From Novimethylophilus kurashikiensis (GTDB lineage: Bacteria; Pseudomonadota; Gammaproteobacteria; Burkholderiales; Methylophilaceae): DNA of 64,000 bases. Shown piece after piece: positions 28,352-37,750 of the stretch (position 1 is its first letter; every line of letters begins with the position of its first letter). The position numbers and the translations under genes are program-made. Location of the stretch: the NCBI RefSeq assembly GCF_003112435.1, contig NZ_BDOQ01000003.1, positions 310,001 through 374,000 of the forward strand. Direction: 5' to 3'. The notes beneath the pieces are model-generated. The model saw only the letters and a program-made list of their open reading frames with translations, was not told the DNA's origin and ran no database searches.

Positions 28352-30517
28352 TCAGGCGATATTCACGATCTGAACATTCCCGTCCTTACCAACCACATTG
28401 ATACCGATATTGTTTGGATAGCGTTGCAGCGACAAATCCACCGTCGAACTGCCGACTGGTAATCCACGAATATCGACGCTTTGCAGGAAATCCGGCAGTT
28501 GGGGATGCTTGAAGAGGATTTGTCGGTTATGAGGATCGAACGAAAGTCCAAGGCAAGCCTGCACGAGGTAGAACACACTGGCTGCAGCCCAGGCTTGGGG
28601 CGAGCAAGCAACCGGGTACAGCGTGGGGCCTTCGTCAGGGCGCTTTTCGAAGCCGCAGAACAATTCCGGCATCCGGTTTTGGTCCATGTAGAGGCTAACT
28701 TCGCGCATACCGGTGAATATCTTCAACGCCTTGTCGGTAAAGCCGTAGCGTGACATTCCGGCGGCGATGATTGCGTTGTCGTGGGGCCAGATCGAACCGT
28801 TGTGGTAGGACATGGGGTTGTAGCGCAACTCATTGCTGCTGATAGTACGAATTCCCCAGCCGCAGAAAAAATCCTCTTCTAACAGCCGTTTGGCAATGCG
28901 CTCTGCCCGGCGCGGCGTAGCAATGCCGCTCCACAAGGTGTGTCCGGCATTGGATGAAGCCACCTTGCATTGCTGCTTGCGGCCGTCCAGCGCAAGGGCA
29001 TACATGCCGATTTCATCGCACCAGAAGGCCTCGTTGAATTTCTTCTTGAGTTGAACAGCTGCTGCGTCCAGCTCCAGCGAGAGCGCCGGCTCGTCCAATA
29101 AGCGGGCCAACCGCGCCGCATGCAACCGTGCCTCGTAGACATAGCCCTGGACTTCGCATAGGGCAATGGGCGGCTCCGCCATGCGGCCGTCCTGATGAAA
29201 AACGGAATCGTCCGAGTCTTTCCAGCCCTGCTGCACCAGTCCGCGGTCTCCGCGACGGGCGTATTCGATGAATCCGTCACCGTCGCAATCCCCGTATTCG
29301 TCTATCCACTTGAGCGCCGCTATGATGTTGGGCCAGATGGTGCGGATAAATGCCAGGTCGCCCGTACGCTCGTAATACGCCCCAGCCAGTGCCACGAACA
29401 ATGGCGTGGCATCCACCGTGCCGTAATAAAGCCGGAAGGGAATTTCGTTTAGTGCCGCCAGCTCGCCGTTGCGAGCCTCGTGCAATATCTTGCCCGGTTC
29501 TGCATCTTGCAAGGGGTTGTGCTCGGTTGCCTGGTGCGCAGCGAGAAATGCCAGCACCCCCTTGGCAAAAGCCGGTTCGATCCACAAATACTCCCACGCT
29601 GTCAAAATCCCGTCGCGGCCGAAAGTCGTGGAAAACCACGGCACACCGGCATAGGGATAATCGCCGTCCTTAAGCGACGTCGTCAGCATCACCAGATCGG
29701 CATTGGAGCGCTCCACCCAGCGGTTGAACAAAGGGTCGGATGTGACCAGCCGACAGCGCCGGTTAAGCCGAGGCTGGGTGCAATCGTTCAGAGACTTGAA
29801 CGCCGACAAATACTCGATCCTCTCGAAGTCGAAGTCCCCTTCTTGCTCGCAGCCAATGGTGACGTAAAGATGCGCTTCGCTCTTGGGCGCAAGATCGAGG
29901 CAAAACTCGGCACAGCTGGCGCTCAACTTCTCAGGCATGGGGTTGAGCAGGATGTGGGAACGCCGGATCACGTCGTCCAGCCCTCGATAGCTCAGCGTCA
30001 GCTCGGATTCGTCGACTTGCGGCTCCAGCATTTGCCCACGCCGGGTTCGACCGAAACCGCGCACCTCGAACATGTCCTTGAAATCCGCACCGAAATGCAG
30101 CTCTACCTTGGTCTTGACACGCTCCAGCCCGTAATTGACCACCCGGATATGCTCGTAACAAGCGTTGTTCCACAACAGCTTGGCGCGAAAGATATGCAGC
30201 GTGCCCTTGGCCACGGCATTCCGGCCATGCGGATGCAGGTCGGGGTTCATCAGCTCGACGATAAATAGACCGTTGTCGTCTTTGACCGTTGAATTCAGGA
30301 ACAGTGGACGAATACCTTCAATTAACAGTTCTTGGTGGGAGAGGAAACAAGTATCTCCATGGTAAAGACCATCCTCCAGTCCAATGGACTGGATATCGCC
30401 GAAACGGTCGAACATGGCGAAGGTATCGTTGTGCTTGAGAACCCGCCGGCGCTCATCCGGCGGGGACGATGTGGCCAGGATGTACCATTTGTCCTCCAGC
30501 CGGATTTTTTCAACCAT
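28352..30517 (-). CDS. Glycogen-debranching-type amylo-alpha-1,6-glucosidase
   Basis: 721 residues from ATG 30517 (MVEKIRLEDKWYILATSS), with GGGAG seven bases upstream. The N-terminal domain (residues about 1-280) matches the GDE_N_bis type and the C-terminal (alpha/alpha)6 barrel contains YPYAGVPWFSTTFGRDG, VQQGWKDSDDSVF and SYHNGSIWPHDNAI, with acidic residues expected for a glucosidase. It should trim alpha-1,6 branches or related glucans in the cytoplasm. It overlaps the upstream glycosyltransferase by eight bases, implying joint expression. Exact substrate is unknown. Confidence 0.87.
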   Translation of the reverse strand: MVEKIRLEDKWYILATSSPPDERRRVLKHNDTFAMFDRFGDIQSIGLEDGLYHGDTCFLSHQELLIEGIRPLFLNSTVKDDNGLFIVELMNPDLHPHGRNAVAKGTLHIFRAKLLWNNACYEHIRVVNYGLERVKTKVELHFGADFKDMFEVRGFGRTRRGQMLEPQVDESELTLSYRGLDDVIRRSHILLNPMPEKLSASCAEFCLDLAPKSEAHLYVTIGCEQEGDFDFERIEYLSAFKSLNDCTQPRLNRRCRLVTSDPLFNRWVERSNADLVMLTTSLKDGDYPYAGVPWFSTTFGRDGILTAWEYLWIEPAFAKGVLAFLAAHQATEHNPLQDAEPGKILHEARNGELAALNEIPFRLYYGTVDATPLFVALAGAYYERTGDLAFIRTIWPNIIAALKWIDEYGDCDGDGFIEYARRGDRGLVQQGWKDSDDSVFHQDGRMAEPPIALCEVQGYVYEARLHAARLARLLDEPALSLELDAAAVQLKKKFNEAFWCDEIGMYALALDGRKQQCKVASSNAGHTLWSGIATPRRAERIAKRLLEEDFFCGWGIRTISSNELRYNPMSYHNGSIWPHDNAIIAAGMSRYGFTDKALKIFTGMREVSLYMDQNRMPELFCGFEKRPDEGPTLYPVACSPQAWAAASVFYLVQACLGLSFDPHNRQILFKHPQLPDFLQSVDIRGLPVGSSTVDLSLQRYPNNIGINVVGKDGNVQIVNIA

Positions 30518-31586
30518 GGCGTTCTCCCGCCACTTGTCGCAGGTCGGCAACCTTGGCCTGACGGTTCATCAGGCGGTGGTACACCCGCAAGTAATGCTCG
30601 GTCATCCGCTCCACGGTAAAGCGTCGCTCGAAGGCGGCACGGCAAACCCGGCGATCCAGTTCATCGACGCGCATTGCCGCCGCCACCGCCTCGTCCTGAT
30701 TCGTCACCACAAAACCTGTCACCCCGTGCTCCATGACCTCCGGCACTGCTCCGTTGCGGTAGGCGACGACCGGCGTACCGCAAGCCATCGCCTCGATCAT
30801 CACCAGACCGAAAGGTTCGGGCCAATCGATGGGGAACAGCAGCGCCTTCGCGTGGGCCAGCAATCGCCACTTATCCGCCCCGCCGACCTCGCCGAGAAAA
30901 TGCACCAGCGGATGTGATAACAAGGGCTTGATGCGCTCCATGAAATAGTCCTCGTACACGCCGTCCACCTTGGCCGCCACATATATCGGCGTTTCGCAGC
31001 GAATCGCGATTTCAATCGCGCGATCCACCCGCTTCTCGGGACTGATGCGGCCCAGAAAAGCTAAGTAGCCTTCGTGCTTGGGCGAAAAAGCGAACAAATC
31101 CTCCGGCAACCCGTGATACACCGTGTCCGTCCAGTAGGCGCTGGGTTGAGCGGCGCGCTGGCTGTTGGAAATGGAAATCAGCGGTTCCTGATCGTATTGG
31201 AGGTAAAGCGGGCGGTATTCCGCCAGATCCTGCCGGTCGTGCACGGTGGTAAGGTGGGGCGTCTTGAGATGGGCTGCAGACGGAAAGTGCGCAAAGCCGG
31301 TATGAAAATGAACGATGTCGAAGGCATGCGCCATTTCAAGCACCTGCCCCATCTGCACCGTCTGCATCGCCAGGTAGGCGTTCGTGCTTGCGCCCACGCT
31401 GCGCATGCTCTGCGGAACGGTGGCGATGAGCCGGGCACTAGTGATCGAATCACCGCTGGCAAATAAAGTAACGTCGTGGCCCTGCCGCACCAGTTCTTCG
31501 GTCAGGTAGGAAACGACGCGCTCAGTGCCGCCGTAGGTCTTGGGCGGGACGCTTTCGAAAAGTGGGGAAACCTGTGCAATTCTCAT
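30510..31586 (-). CDS. Family-4 glycosyltransferase
   Basis: 358 residues from ATG 31586 (MRIAQVSPLFESVPPKTYGG) with AAGGAGA at normal spacing; the open frame further upstream is not coding-like. GT-B features: the N-terminal GGTERVVSYLTEELVRQGHD acceptor loop, YLAFLGRISPEKRVDRAIE, and the donor site WPEPFGLVMIEAMACGTPVV with the E(x7)E pattern. Coupled to the debranching enzyme, it may build or modify a glucan; the nucleotide-sugar donor cannot be told. Confidence 0.87.
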   Translation of the reverse strand: MRIAQVSPLFESVPPKTYGGTERVVSYLTEELVRQGHDVTLFASGDSITSARLIATVPQSMRSVGASTNAYLAMQTVQMGQVLEMAHAFDIVHFHTGFAHFPSAAHLKTPHLTTVHDRQDLAEYRPLYLQYDQEPLISISNSQRAAQPSAYWTDTVYHGLPEDLFAFSPKHEGYLAFLGRISPEKRVDRAIEIAIRCETPIYVAAKVDGVYEDYFMERIKPLLSHPLVHFLGEVGGADKWRLLAHAKALLFPIDWPEPFGLVMIEAMACGTPVVAYRNGAVPEVMEHGVTGFVVTNQDEAVAAAMRVDELDRRVCRAAFERRFTVERMTEHYLRVYHRLMNRQAKVADLRQVAGERHG

Positions 31587-31821
31587 GGGGTACGTTCTCC
31601 TTGTTTCGCTTGTGAGCGGAAGGAGACTTAAGCCGATCCGCTCGCCAACCCTGAGCCCCAGTCTAGCAATCCACGGCTTAAGCAAACGTGCGGGAACGCA
31701 CATCCTGGCGCGGAGCCCCAAGCAATAATGCCAGTGCTCGTGGCCGGGGTAGCGCATCGATTGCCGTCGTCGAGAAAATGCGCCATTGTCCGACCTCGAC
31801 CCAACAACCAAATCGAACATC

Positions 31822-32718
31822 ATGAGTAAAACCATCGCGTTCTTCGGCGAAATCCTGGCCGACGTGTTTCCCGACCGTTCCGTCCTCGGCGGCGCTCCTT
31901 TCAATGCGGCGCGCCACCTCCAGGTATTCGGGCATAAACCGCGTATGGTCACGCGCATCGGGAAGGACAAGCTGGGTCAAGAACTGCTCGACGCCATGAA
32001 AGACCTCGGCATGGATACCACGGATGTGCAGCGCGACGACGAGCACCCCACCGGCCAGGTGAGAGTGCACATCGAGTCTTCCGGTCACCGGTTCGAGATT
32101 CTGCCCGACCAGGCCTACGACCATATCCGCTCGGACGAGCTTATTGTCACGGCCGAACCGCCGGACATGATCTACTTCGGTACACTGGCGCAGCGCTGTC
32201 CACAATCGCGCTATGCGCTGGATATCTTCCTCGCCAACAACAAGAGCCCGCGTTTTCTGGATATCAACCTGCGCCAGCCCTGGTACGACCTCAATACCAT
32301 CGAACGCTCGCTAGTCCTCGCCCATCAGGTCAAGATCAACGACGAAGAACTTGCCATCGTGGCCCGCATGCTCAACCTCAAGGCCGACCATCCCGAACTC
32401 CAAGCCGCCGCGCTGCTGGAAAACTTCGACCTCGACGTCGTCTTGGTGACCTGCGGTGCAGGCGGAGCCTGGGTGCTTGAGCGCGGCCATGACATCTTGT
32501 GTGCGCCGAGCAAAGCAACAATTCCGCTCGCCGATACGGTGGGCGCTGGCGATGCTTTCGCTGCGGTCTACATGCTTGGCCGCCTTTCCGGCTGGCCGAT
32601 GGAAACCACGCTCGCGCGCGCTAACGACTTCGCCGGTGCCGTCTGCGCCATCCGCGGCGCGGCACCGGAAGAGGCGGAGCCGTTCTACGCGCCCTTTAAA
32701 CTGGAATGGAAGTTGTGA
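31822..32718 (+). CDS. PfkB-family fructokinase
   Basis: 298 residues from ATG 31822 (MSKTIAFFGEILADVFPDRS). Ribokinase-fold motifs are GGAPFNAARHLQVFG and the C-terminal DTVGAGDAFAAVYML with the catalytic Asp. With sucrose-phosphate synthase and amylosucrase downstream, it fits the fructokinase of methylotroph sucrose clusters, recycling fructose released by amylosucrase to fructose-6-phosphate. It overlaps the next gene by 13 bases. Confidence 0.88.
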   Translation: MSKTIAFFGEILADVFPDRSVLGGAPFNAARHLQVFGHKPRMVTRIGKDKLGQELLDAMKDLGMDTTDVQRDDEHPTGQVRVHIESSGHRFEILPDQAYDHIRSDELIVTAEPPDMIYFGTLAQRCPQSRYALDIFLANNKSPRFLDINLRQPWYDLNTIERSLVLAHQVKINDEELAIVARMLNLKADHPELQAAALLENFDLDVVLVTCGAGGAWVLERGHDILCAPSKATIPLADTVGAGDAFAAVYMLGRLSGWPMETTLARANDFAGAVCAIRGAAPEEAEPFYAPFKLEWKL

Positions 32719-34904
32719 TCCGGCAGCACACGCAATCCGAACAACCGCTTTATATCCTCATGATCAGCGTCCATGGGCTGATCCGCAGTAGCGAACTCGA
32801 ACTGGGCCGCGACGCCGACACCGGCGGCCAAACCAAATATGTGGTCGAAGTGGCACGGGCGCTGGCCCGCCACCGTCAAGTCGACAAAGTCGACCTGGTC
32901 ACCCGTTTGGTGGACGACCCTGCCATTTCCCCTGACTACACCACAGCCGAGGAGCCTTTGGCCGAAGGCGCCCGCCTCGTCAGGCTGGCTTGCGGTCCTC
33001 GCCGCTACATCCGCAAGGAAATGCTCTGGCCGCACCTCGACCAGATGGTCGATAAATGCCTGCATTTCATCCGCCAGCAGGGCCGCCTACCCGACCTCAT
33101 CCACTCGCACTACGCCGATGCTGCCTACGTAGGACAGCAACTCTCACTGCTGCTGGGCATCCCGCTCGTCCACACAGGGCACTCGCTGGGCCGCTCCAAA
33201 CGCGAGCGCCTACTTGCGTCGGGGCGAAGGCCTAGCGCCATCGAGCGACAATTCAACCTGACCCGTCGCATCACTGTAGAAGAAGACGTCCTCAAGCATG
33301 CCTCGCTCATCATTACCAGCACGCGTCAGGAAATCGACGAGCAATACGGCATGTATCTCAACCATGATGCGCGCCGCTGCGTGGTGATCCCACCGGGTAT
33401 CGACACTTCGCGCTTTTCACCACCTCATCGGCGCAGGCTCAATCACGACGTGCGTCAGAAAGTCGGCAAGTTCCTGGCCGAGCCGTTGAAGCCGATGGTC
33501 CTCGCCATCTCACGCCCTTCGGAGCGCAAAAACCTCGAAGGCTTGCTAGCAGCCTACGGCAACGATACAGCGCTCAAGGACAAAGCCAATTTGGTCGTCG
33601 TCGCCGGCGTGCGGGAAGACATCCGGCAGATGGAAGAAGCCCAGCGCAGCATCATGGTGGACTTGTTACTCGATATCGACCGGCACGACATCTGGGGCAA
33701 GGTGGCGATCCCCAAGCATATCGGGCAGGAGGATATTCCCGGTCTCTACCAGATTGCTGCCCGCAGCCGCGGAGTATTCGTCAATCCGGCACTTACGGAG
33801 CCTTTCGGCCTGACGCTGATCGAAGCGGCCGCAAGCGGCTTGCCTTTTATAGCGCCGGACGACGGCGGCCCCCGCGATATCGTTGCCAATTGTCGTAGCG
33901 GCTTGCTCGCCAACACACTCGACACCCAAGACATCGCCGACAAACTCAAGCAGGCGTTGGCGGATCGCCAGCAATGGCGCGTGTGGTCGAACAACGGCAT
34001 CCAGGGCGTAAAGCGCCATTACAGTTGGGAAGCCCACGTCAACAGATACGTCAAAACCGTGCGCACCCTGCTGCACCGCGAAAAGAAGCGCGTACGGCGG
34101 CACCATGCGCTGGCCTTCGATGTTGGGGATTCCCCCATGCCACTGGTACAGCGCGTGCTCATCAGCGATATCGACAACACGCTCATCGGTGACAAGGCTA
34201 GCCTGGCCGAACTCATTGCCTGGCTGCGCGCCAATGCCGGACGGCTCGGTTTTGGGGTGGCGACCGGACGCAGTCTGGAAAAAACCCTCAAGGTGCTCAA
34301 GGCTTGGCGCATCCCCATCCCAGACGTGCTCATCACGGCTGTCGGCACGGAAATTTATTACGGTCGCAAGCTGATTCCGGATACGGCCTGGTTGAACCAT
34401 ATTCGCCATTTGTGGCGACGCGAGGCGCTGGCGGAAGCCCTGTCGCGCATTCCCGGGCTCGCTCTGCAACCGCCTGAGGACCAACGCGAGTTCAAGCTAA
34501 GCTATATCGTCGCGCCAGAGCAAATGCCGCCGCTACGCGATCTGGATCGCTACCTGCACCAGCACAAGCTTGATGCGCAGCTGATCTATTCGCATCAGAA
34601 ATTCCTGGATGTGCTGCCGATTCGCGCTTCCAAAGGCCATGCCATCCGCTACCTGGCCTACAAATGGGGCTTGCCGCTCAAGAACTTCCTCATCGCCGGC
34701 GATTCCGGCAACGATACCGAAATGCTGGTCGGCGACACGCTCGCTGTCGTCGTCGGCAACCACAGCCCGGAACTGGAACCTCTGCGCGGGCTGGAACAAG
34801 TCTATTTCGCCCAAGGTCATTGTGCGGCGGGCATCCTGGAAGGGCTGGAGCATTACGGTTTCGTTGCCACAGGCGACGCTAAGGACCGACCATCAACCGA
34901 ATAG
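32706..34904 (+). CDS. Sucrose-phosphate synthase with fused sucrose-phosphatase domain
   Basis: 732 residues. Residues about 15-460 form a GT-B synthase: MISVHGLIRSSELELGRDAD, GGQTKYVVEVARALA, HTGHSLGRSKRERLL and NPALTEPFGLTLIEAAASGL. From about residue 478 a HAD phosphatase domain follows (LISDIDNTLIGD, ATGRSLEKTLKVL, IAGDSGNDTEMLVGD). The fusion should make sucrose from UDP-glucose (or another NDP-glucose) and fructose-6-phosphate in one protein. Its ATG lies inside the fructokinase gene. Confidence 0.93.
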   Translation: MEVVIRQHTQSEQPLYILMISVHGLIRSSELELGRDADTGGQTKYVVEVARALARHRQVDKVDLVTRLVDDPAISPDYTTAEEPLAEGARLVRLACGPRRYIRKEMLWPHLDQMVDKCLHFIRQQGRLPDLIHSHYADAAYVGQQLSLLLGIPLVHTGHSLGRSKRERLLASGRRPSAIERQFNLTRRITVEEDVLKHASLIITSTRQEIDEQYGMYLNHDARRCVVIPPGIDTSRFSPPHRRRLNHDVRQKVGKFLAEPLKPMVLAISRPSERKNLEGLLAAYGNDTALKDKANLVVVAGVREDIRQMEEAQRSIMVDLLLDIDRHDIWGKVAIPKHIGQEDIPGLYQIAARSRGVFVNPALTEPFGLTLIEAAASGLPFIAPDDGGPRDIVANCRSGLLANTLDTQDIADKLKQALADRQQWRVWSNNGIQGVKRHYSWEAHVNRYVKTVRTLLHREKKRVRRHHALAFDVGDSPMPLVQRVLISDIDNTLIGDKASLAELIAWLRANAGRLGFGVATGRSLEKTLKVLKAWRIPIPDVLITAVGTEIYYGRKLIPDTAWLNHIRHLWRREALAEALSRIPGLALQPPEDQREFKLSYIVAPEQMPPLRDLDRYLHQHKLDAQLIYSHQKFLDVLPIRASKGHAIRYLAYKWGLPLKNFLIAGDSGNDTEMLVGDTLAVVVGNHSPELEPLRGLEQVYFAQGHCAAGILEGLEHYGFVATGDAKDRPSTE

Positions 34905-34913
34905 GAGACTGTC

Positions 34914-36866
34914 ATGTACGAACAGGTTTCTCATTCGCTGCTCAACGAGATGTTGCAATCGATCAAGCCCGGTGTGCGCAGCGTCGATCTGCAGCACTTC
35001 TACACCCGCTTGGGCGCCAATTTCTTCGCCATCTATTCGCTGTTCCACGTGCTCTACGGCGAGCGCGACGACTTCAAGGAACAGATGCGGCGTCTGGTCG
35101 AGACCATGGTGCGTCAGTACGTCCAGCGCCCGGCCGAACTCAAGACGCTGGACCTGGAGCGAGAAAAAGACCATACCTGGTTCCTGCATCAAAAATGGGT
35201 GGGCATGGCGCTGTATTGCCGTGAGTTCGGCGGCGACCTGGCAGGTTTGCAGTCGCATCTCAATTTCTTGCAGGACCTGGGCGTCAATATGCTGCACATC
35301 ATGCCTATCCTCGACTGCCCCAAGGGCCGCAGCGACGGCGGCTATGCAGTACGCGACTTCCGCAACATCGATACGCGCATCGGTAGCTTGGACGACCTGG
35401 ATGAGCTCATTGCCAACCTGCGCAAGCGCGGCATCCTGCTGACACTGGATGTGGTGGTGAACCATACCTCGGACGAGCACGAATGGGCGGTAAAGGCGCG
35501 TCAGGGCGAGCAGACCTATCAGGATTACTACTACGTGTTCGACACCCGCGAAACGCCCGATATGTTCGAGGAATCCATGCCCGAGGTGTTCCCGGAAACT
35601 GCGCCCGGCAACTTCACCTGGAACGAGGAAATGGGCAAATGGGTGATGACGGTGTTCCACAACTACCAGTGGGATCTCAACTACCGCAATCCGGCGGTAT
35701 TCATCGAGATGCTGGACATCATCCTGTTCTGGGCCAACCGCGGCGCGGATATCCTGCGTCTCGACGCAGTAGCTTTCCTCTGGAAGGAAATCGGCACCAC
35801 TTGCCAGAACGAACGCAAGGCGCACCTCATCCTGCAACTGATGAAAGACTGCTGCCAGGTCACGGCCCCGGGTGTGCTGTTCATCGCCGAAGCGATCGTA
35901 GCGCCGGTGGAGATCATCAAGTACTTCGGCGAGGACGCGATCAACGCCAAGGAATGCGAGATCGCCTACAACGCCACGTTCATGGCGTTGCTGTGGGAAG
36001 CCGTGGCGACCAAGAAGACCACGCTGCTCGCCCGCGGCCTGCGCAGCATCCCCAACAAGCTGGAGCGCGCCACCTGGCTCAACTACGTACGCTGCCACGA
36101 CGACATCGGCTGGGGTTTCAGCGATATCGACATTCAGCAGGCCGGCTACGACCCCCGGCAGCACCGCCAATTTTTGGTGGACTATTTCACCGGAGCATTT
36201 GAAGGTTCTAACGCCATCGGCCTGGCCTTTGCCCGCAACGAGAAAACCGGCGACGCCCGCATTTCCGGCTCGACTGCCTCGCTCACAGGTCTGGAATACG
36301 CCCTCGCCAACAACCTGCCGGACGAGGTGGAATCCAGCATCAAGACCATCCTGCTGCTGCACAGCATGATCCTGGCCTTCGGCGGCATCCCGCTGCTGTA
36401 CTACGGCGACGCCATCGGCACGCCGAACGACCGCTCCTACATGGAGGACGAGCACAAGTTCAACGACAACCGCTGGATACATCGTCCACGCATGGATTGG
36501 GACAAGGCCGAACGCCGCAACATGCCGGGAACGGTGGAATACCAAGTCTTCACGGCATTGAAGAAGATGATTGCCGTCAGGAAAGAGATCAAGGCCTTCG
36601 CCGACCTCGACAACCGCACCCTGATCGACGTGGATAACCCGCATCTCTTCGTATTCTCGCGCTTCGACTACCCCAGCAGCCAGTCAAAGGTATTAGTTGT
36701 CGGCAATTTCGCGCTCACACCGCAGCCGCTGGCGCTCGAGCCTTTACGCAAAATGGGATTCTTCACGCTCGAAAGCGTCAAAGACTTATATTCCGGCGAG
36801 CAATTCTCCACGCGGCAAGACAACTTGCTCATTCCCGCGCAGACCTTCTACTGGCTGGAAACCTGA
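34914..36866 (+). CDS. ams: Amylosucrase (GH13 family)
   Basis: 650 residues, close to the 636 of the Neisseria enzyme. GH13 motifs: DVVVNHTSDEH (region I), ADILRLDAVAFLWK (nucleophile Asp), LFIAEAIVAP (acid/base Glu) and YVRCHDDIGWGF (transition-state HD). The N-terminal helical region and the C-terminal beta domain are both present. It moves glucose from sucrose to an alpha-1,4-glucan and releases fructose. With SPS-SPP and fructokinase it links sucrose and glycogen pools. GAG lies seven bases before the ATG. Confidence 0.94.
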   Translation: MYEQVSHSLLNEMLQSIKPGVRSVDLQHFYTRLGANFFAIYSLFHVLYGERDDFKEQMRRLVETMVRQYVQRPAELKTLDLEREKDHTWFLHQKWVGMALYCREFGGDLAGLQSHLNFLQDLGVNMLHIMPILDCPKGRSDGGYAVRDFRNIDTRIGSLDDLDELIANLRKRGILLTLDVVVNHTSDEHEWAVKARQGEQTYQDYYYVFDTRETPDMFEESMPEVFPETAPGNFTWNEEMGKWVMTVFHNYQWDLNYRNPAVFIEMLDIILFWANRGADILRLDAVAFLWKEIGTTCQNERKAHLILQLMKDCCQVTAPGVLFIAEAIVAPVEIIKYFGEDAINAKECEIAYNATFMALLWEAVATKKTTLLARGLRSIPNKLERATWLNYVRCHDDIGWGFSDIDIQQAGYDPRQHRQFLVDYFTGAFEGSNAIGLAFARNEKTGDARISGSTASLTGLEYALANNLPDEVESSIKTILLLHSMILAFGGIPLLYYGDAIGTPNDRSYMEDEHKFNDNRWIHRPRMDWDKAERRNMPGTVEYQVFTALKKMIAVRKEIKAFADLDNRTLIDVDNPHLFVFSRFDYPSSQSKVLVVGNFALTPQPLALEPLRKMGFFTLESVKDLYSGEQFSTRQDNLLIPAQTFYWLET

Positions 36867-36878
36867 TTGGGGTACGCC

Positions 36879-37742
36879 ATGGACTTGCACAAATATCTCA
36901 GTGGCCTACCTTTCCTCCACAACAAGGAGTGGCTGCAATTGCTAGAAACCAGCATCCGTATCGTGCTCATCCTGGTTGTTGCGCGCATCTTGCTGAGCAT
37001 CAGCGCGCGTGCCATCGGGATCATGCAGCATCATCTTGAGCACCGTGCGGGGAACGACGCCGAGACTATCAAGCGTATCGAGACACTGGGCCAGGTATTC
37101 GGCTATATCGCCACCGTGACCATCGGCGTCATCGCCGGGATGGAGGTCATGCACCAGTTGGGGATTTCCATTGCGCCGGTGCTGGCCACTGCGGGGGTGG
37201 TCGGCGTCGCAGTGGGTTTCGGCGCGCAAAGCCTGATCAAGGATTACTTCAACGGCTTTTTCCTGCTGCTGGAAAACCAGGTGCGGCAGGGGGACGTCAT
37301 CGAGGCGGCGGGCAAGGGAGGGTTGGTCGAGGAAGTCACGTTGCGCCATATCAAGATGCGCGACTACGACGGCAACGTGCACACCATCCCCAACAGCGTC
37401 ATCACCACCGTGACCAATTTCAGCCGCGGCTTTGCCTATTCCGTGATCGACATCGGACTGGCCTATGCCGAGGACGTCGACCTCGCCATGGAGGTGATGC
37501 GTGAAGTAGGTACCGAACTGCGCAAGGACCCGCACCTCGGCCCCAAGATCATCGACGATATGGAAATGGCTGGCGTGGACAAACTGGACACCGCAAATGT
37601 CGTTCTACGCTGCCGCTTCAAGGTGTTACCGCTGGAGCAATGGGATATCCGCCGTGAGTACTTGCTACGCTTCAAGAAGGCTTACGACCTCAGAAAAGCA
37701 GAAGTTGCTGCAGAAAAATCGGCTGAAGAAAAAGCTGCCTGA
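36879..37742 (+). CDS. MscS-family mechanosensitive channel
   Basis: 287 residues from ATG 36879 (MDLHKYLSGLPFLHNKEW). Three transmembrane helices are visible; TM3 shows the VVGVAVGFGAQSLIKDYFNG glycine/alanine-packed signature, followed by the beta domain (GGLVEEVTLRHIKMRDYDGN, TIPNSVITTVTNFSR). Twelve bases after amylosucrase, it is probably in the same operon and would release osmolytes, which makes sense beside sucrose synthesis. Confidence 0.92.
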   Translation: MDLHKYLSGLPFLHNKEWLQLLETSIRIVLILVVARILLSISARAIGIMQHHLEHRAGNDAETIKRIETLGQVFGYIATVTIGVIAGMEVMHQLGISIAPVLATAGVVGVAVGFGAQSLIKDYFNGFFLLLENQVRQGDVIEAAGKGGLVEEVTLRHIKMRDYDGNVHTIPNSVITTVTNFSRGFAYSVIDIGLAYAEDVDLAMEVMREVGTELRKDPHLGPKIIDDMEMAGVDKLDTANVVLRCRFKVLPLEQWDIRREYLLRFKKAYDLRKAEVAAEKSAEEKAA

Positions 37743-37750
37743 TCCAGACT

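Noticed and set aside
34893..36644. 583-residue minus-strand ORF
   Set aside because: Antisense shadow of amylosucrase; His/Val/Gln-rich with no domain pattern, a product of GC-rich codon bias.
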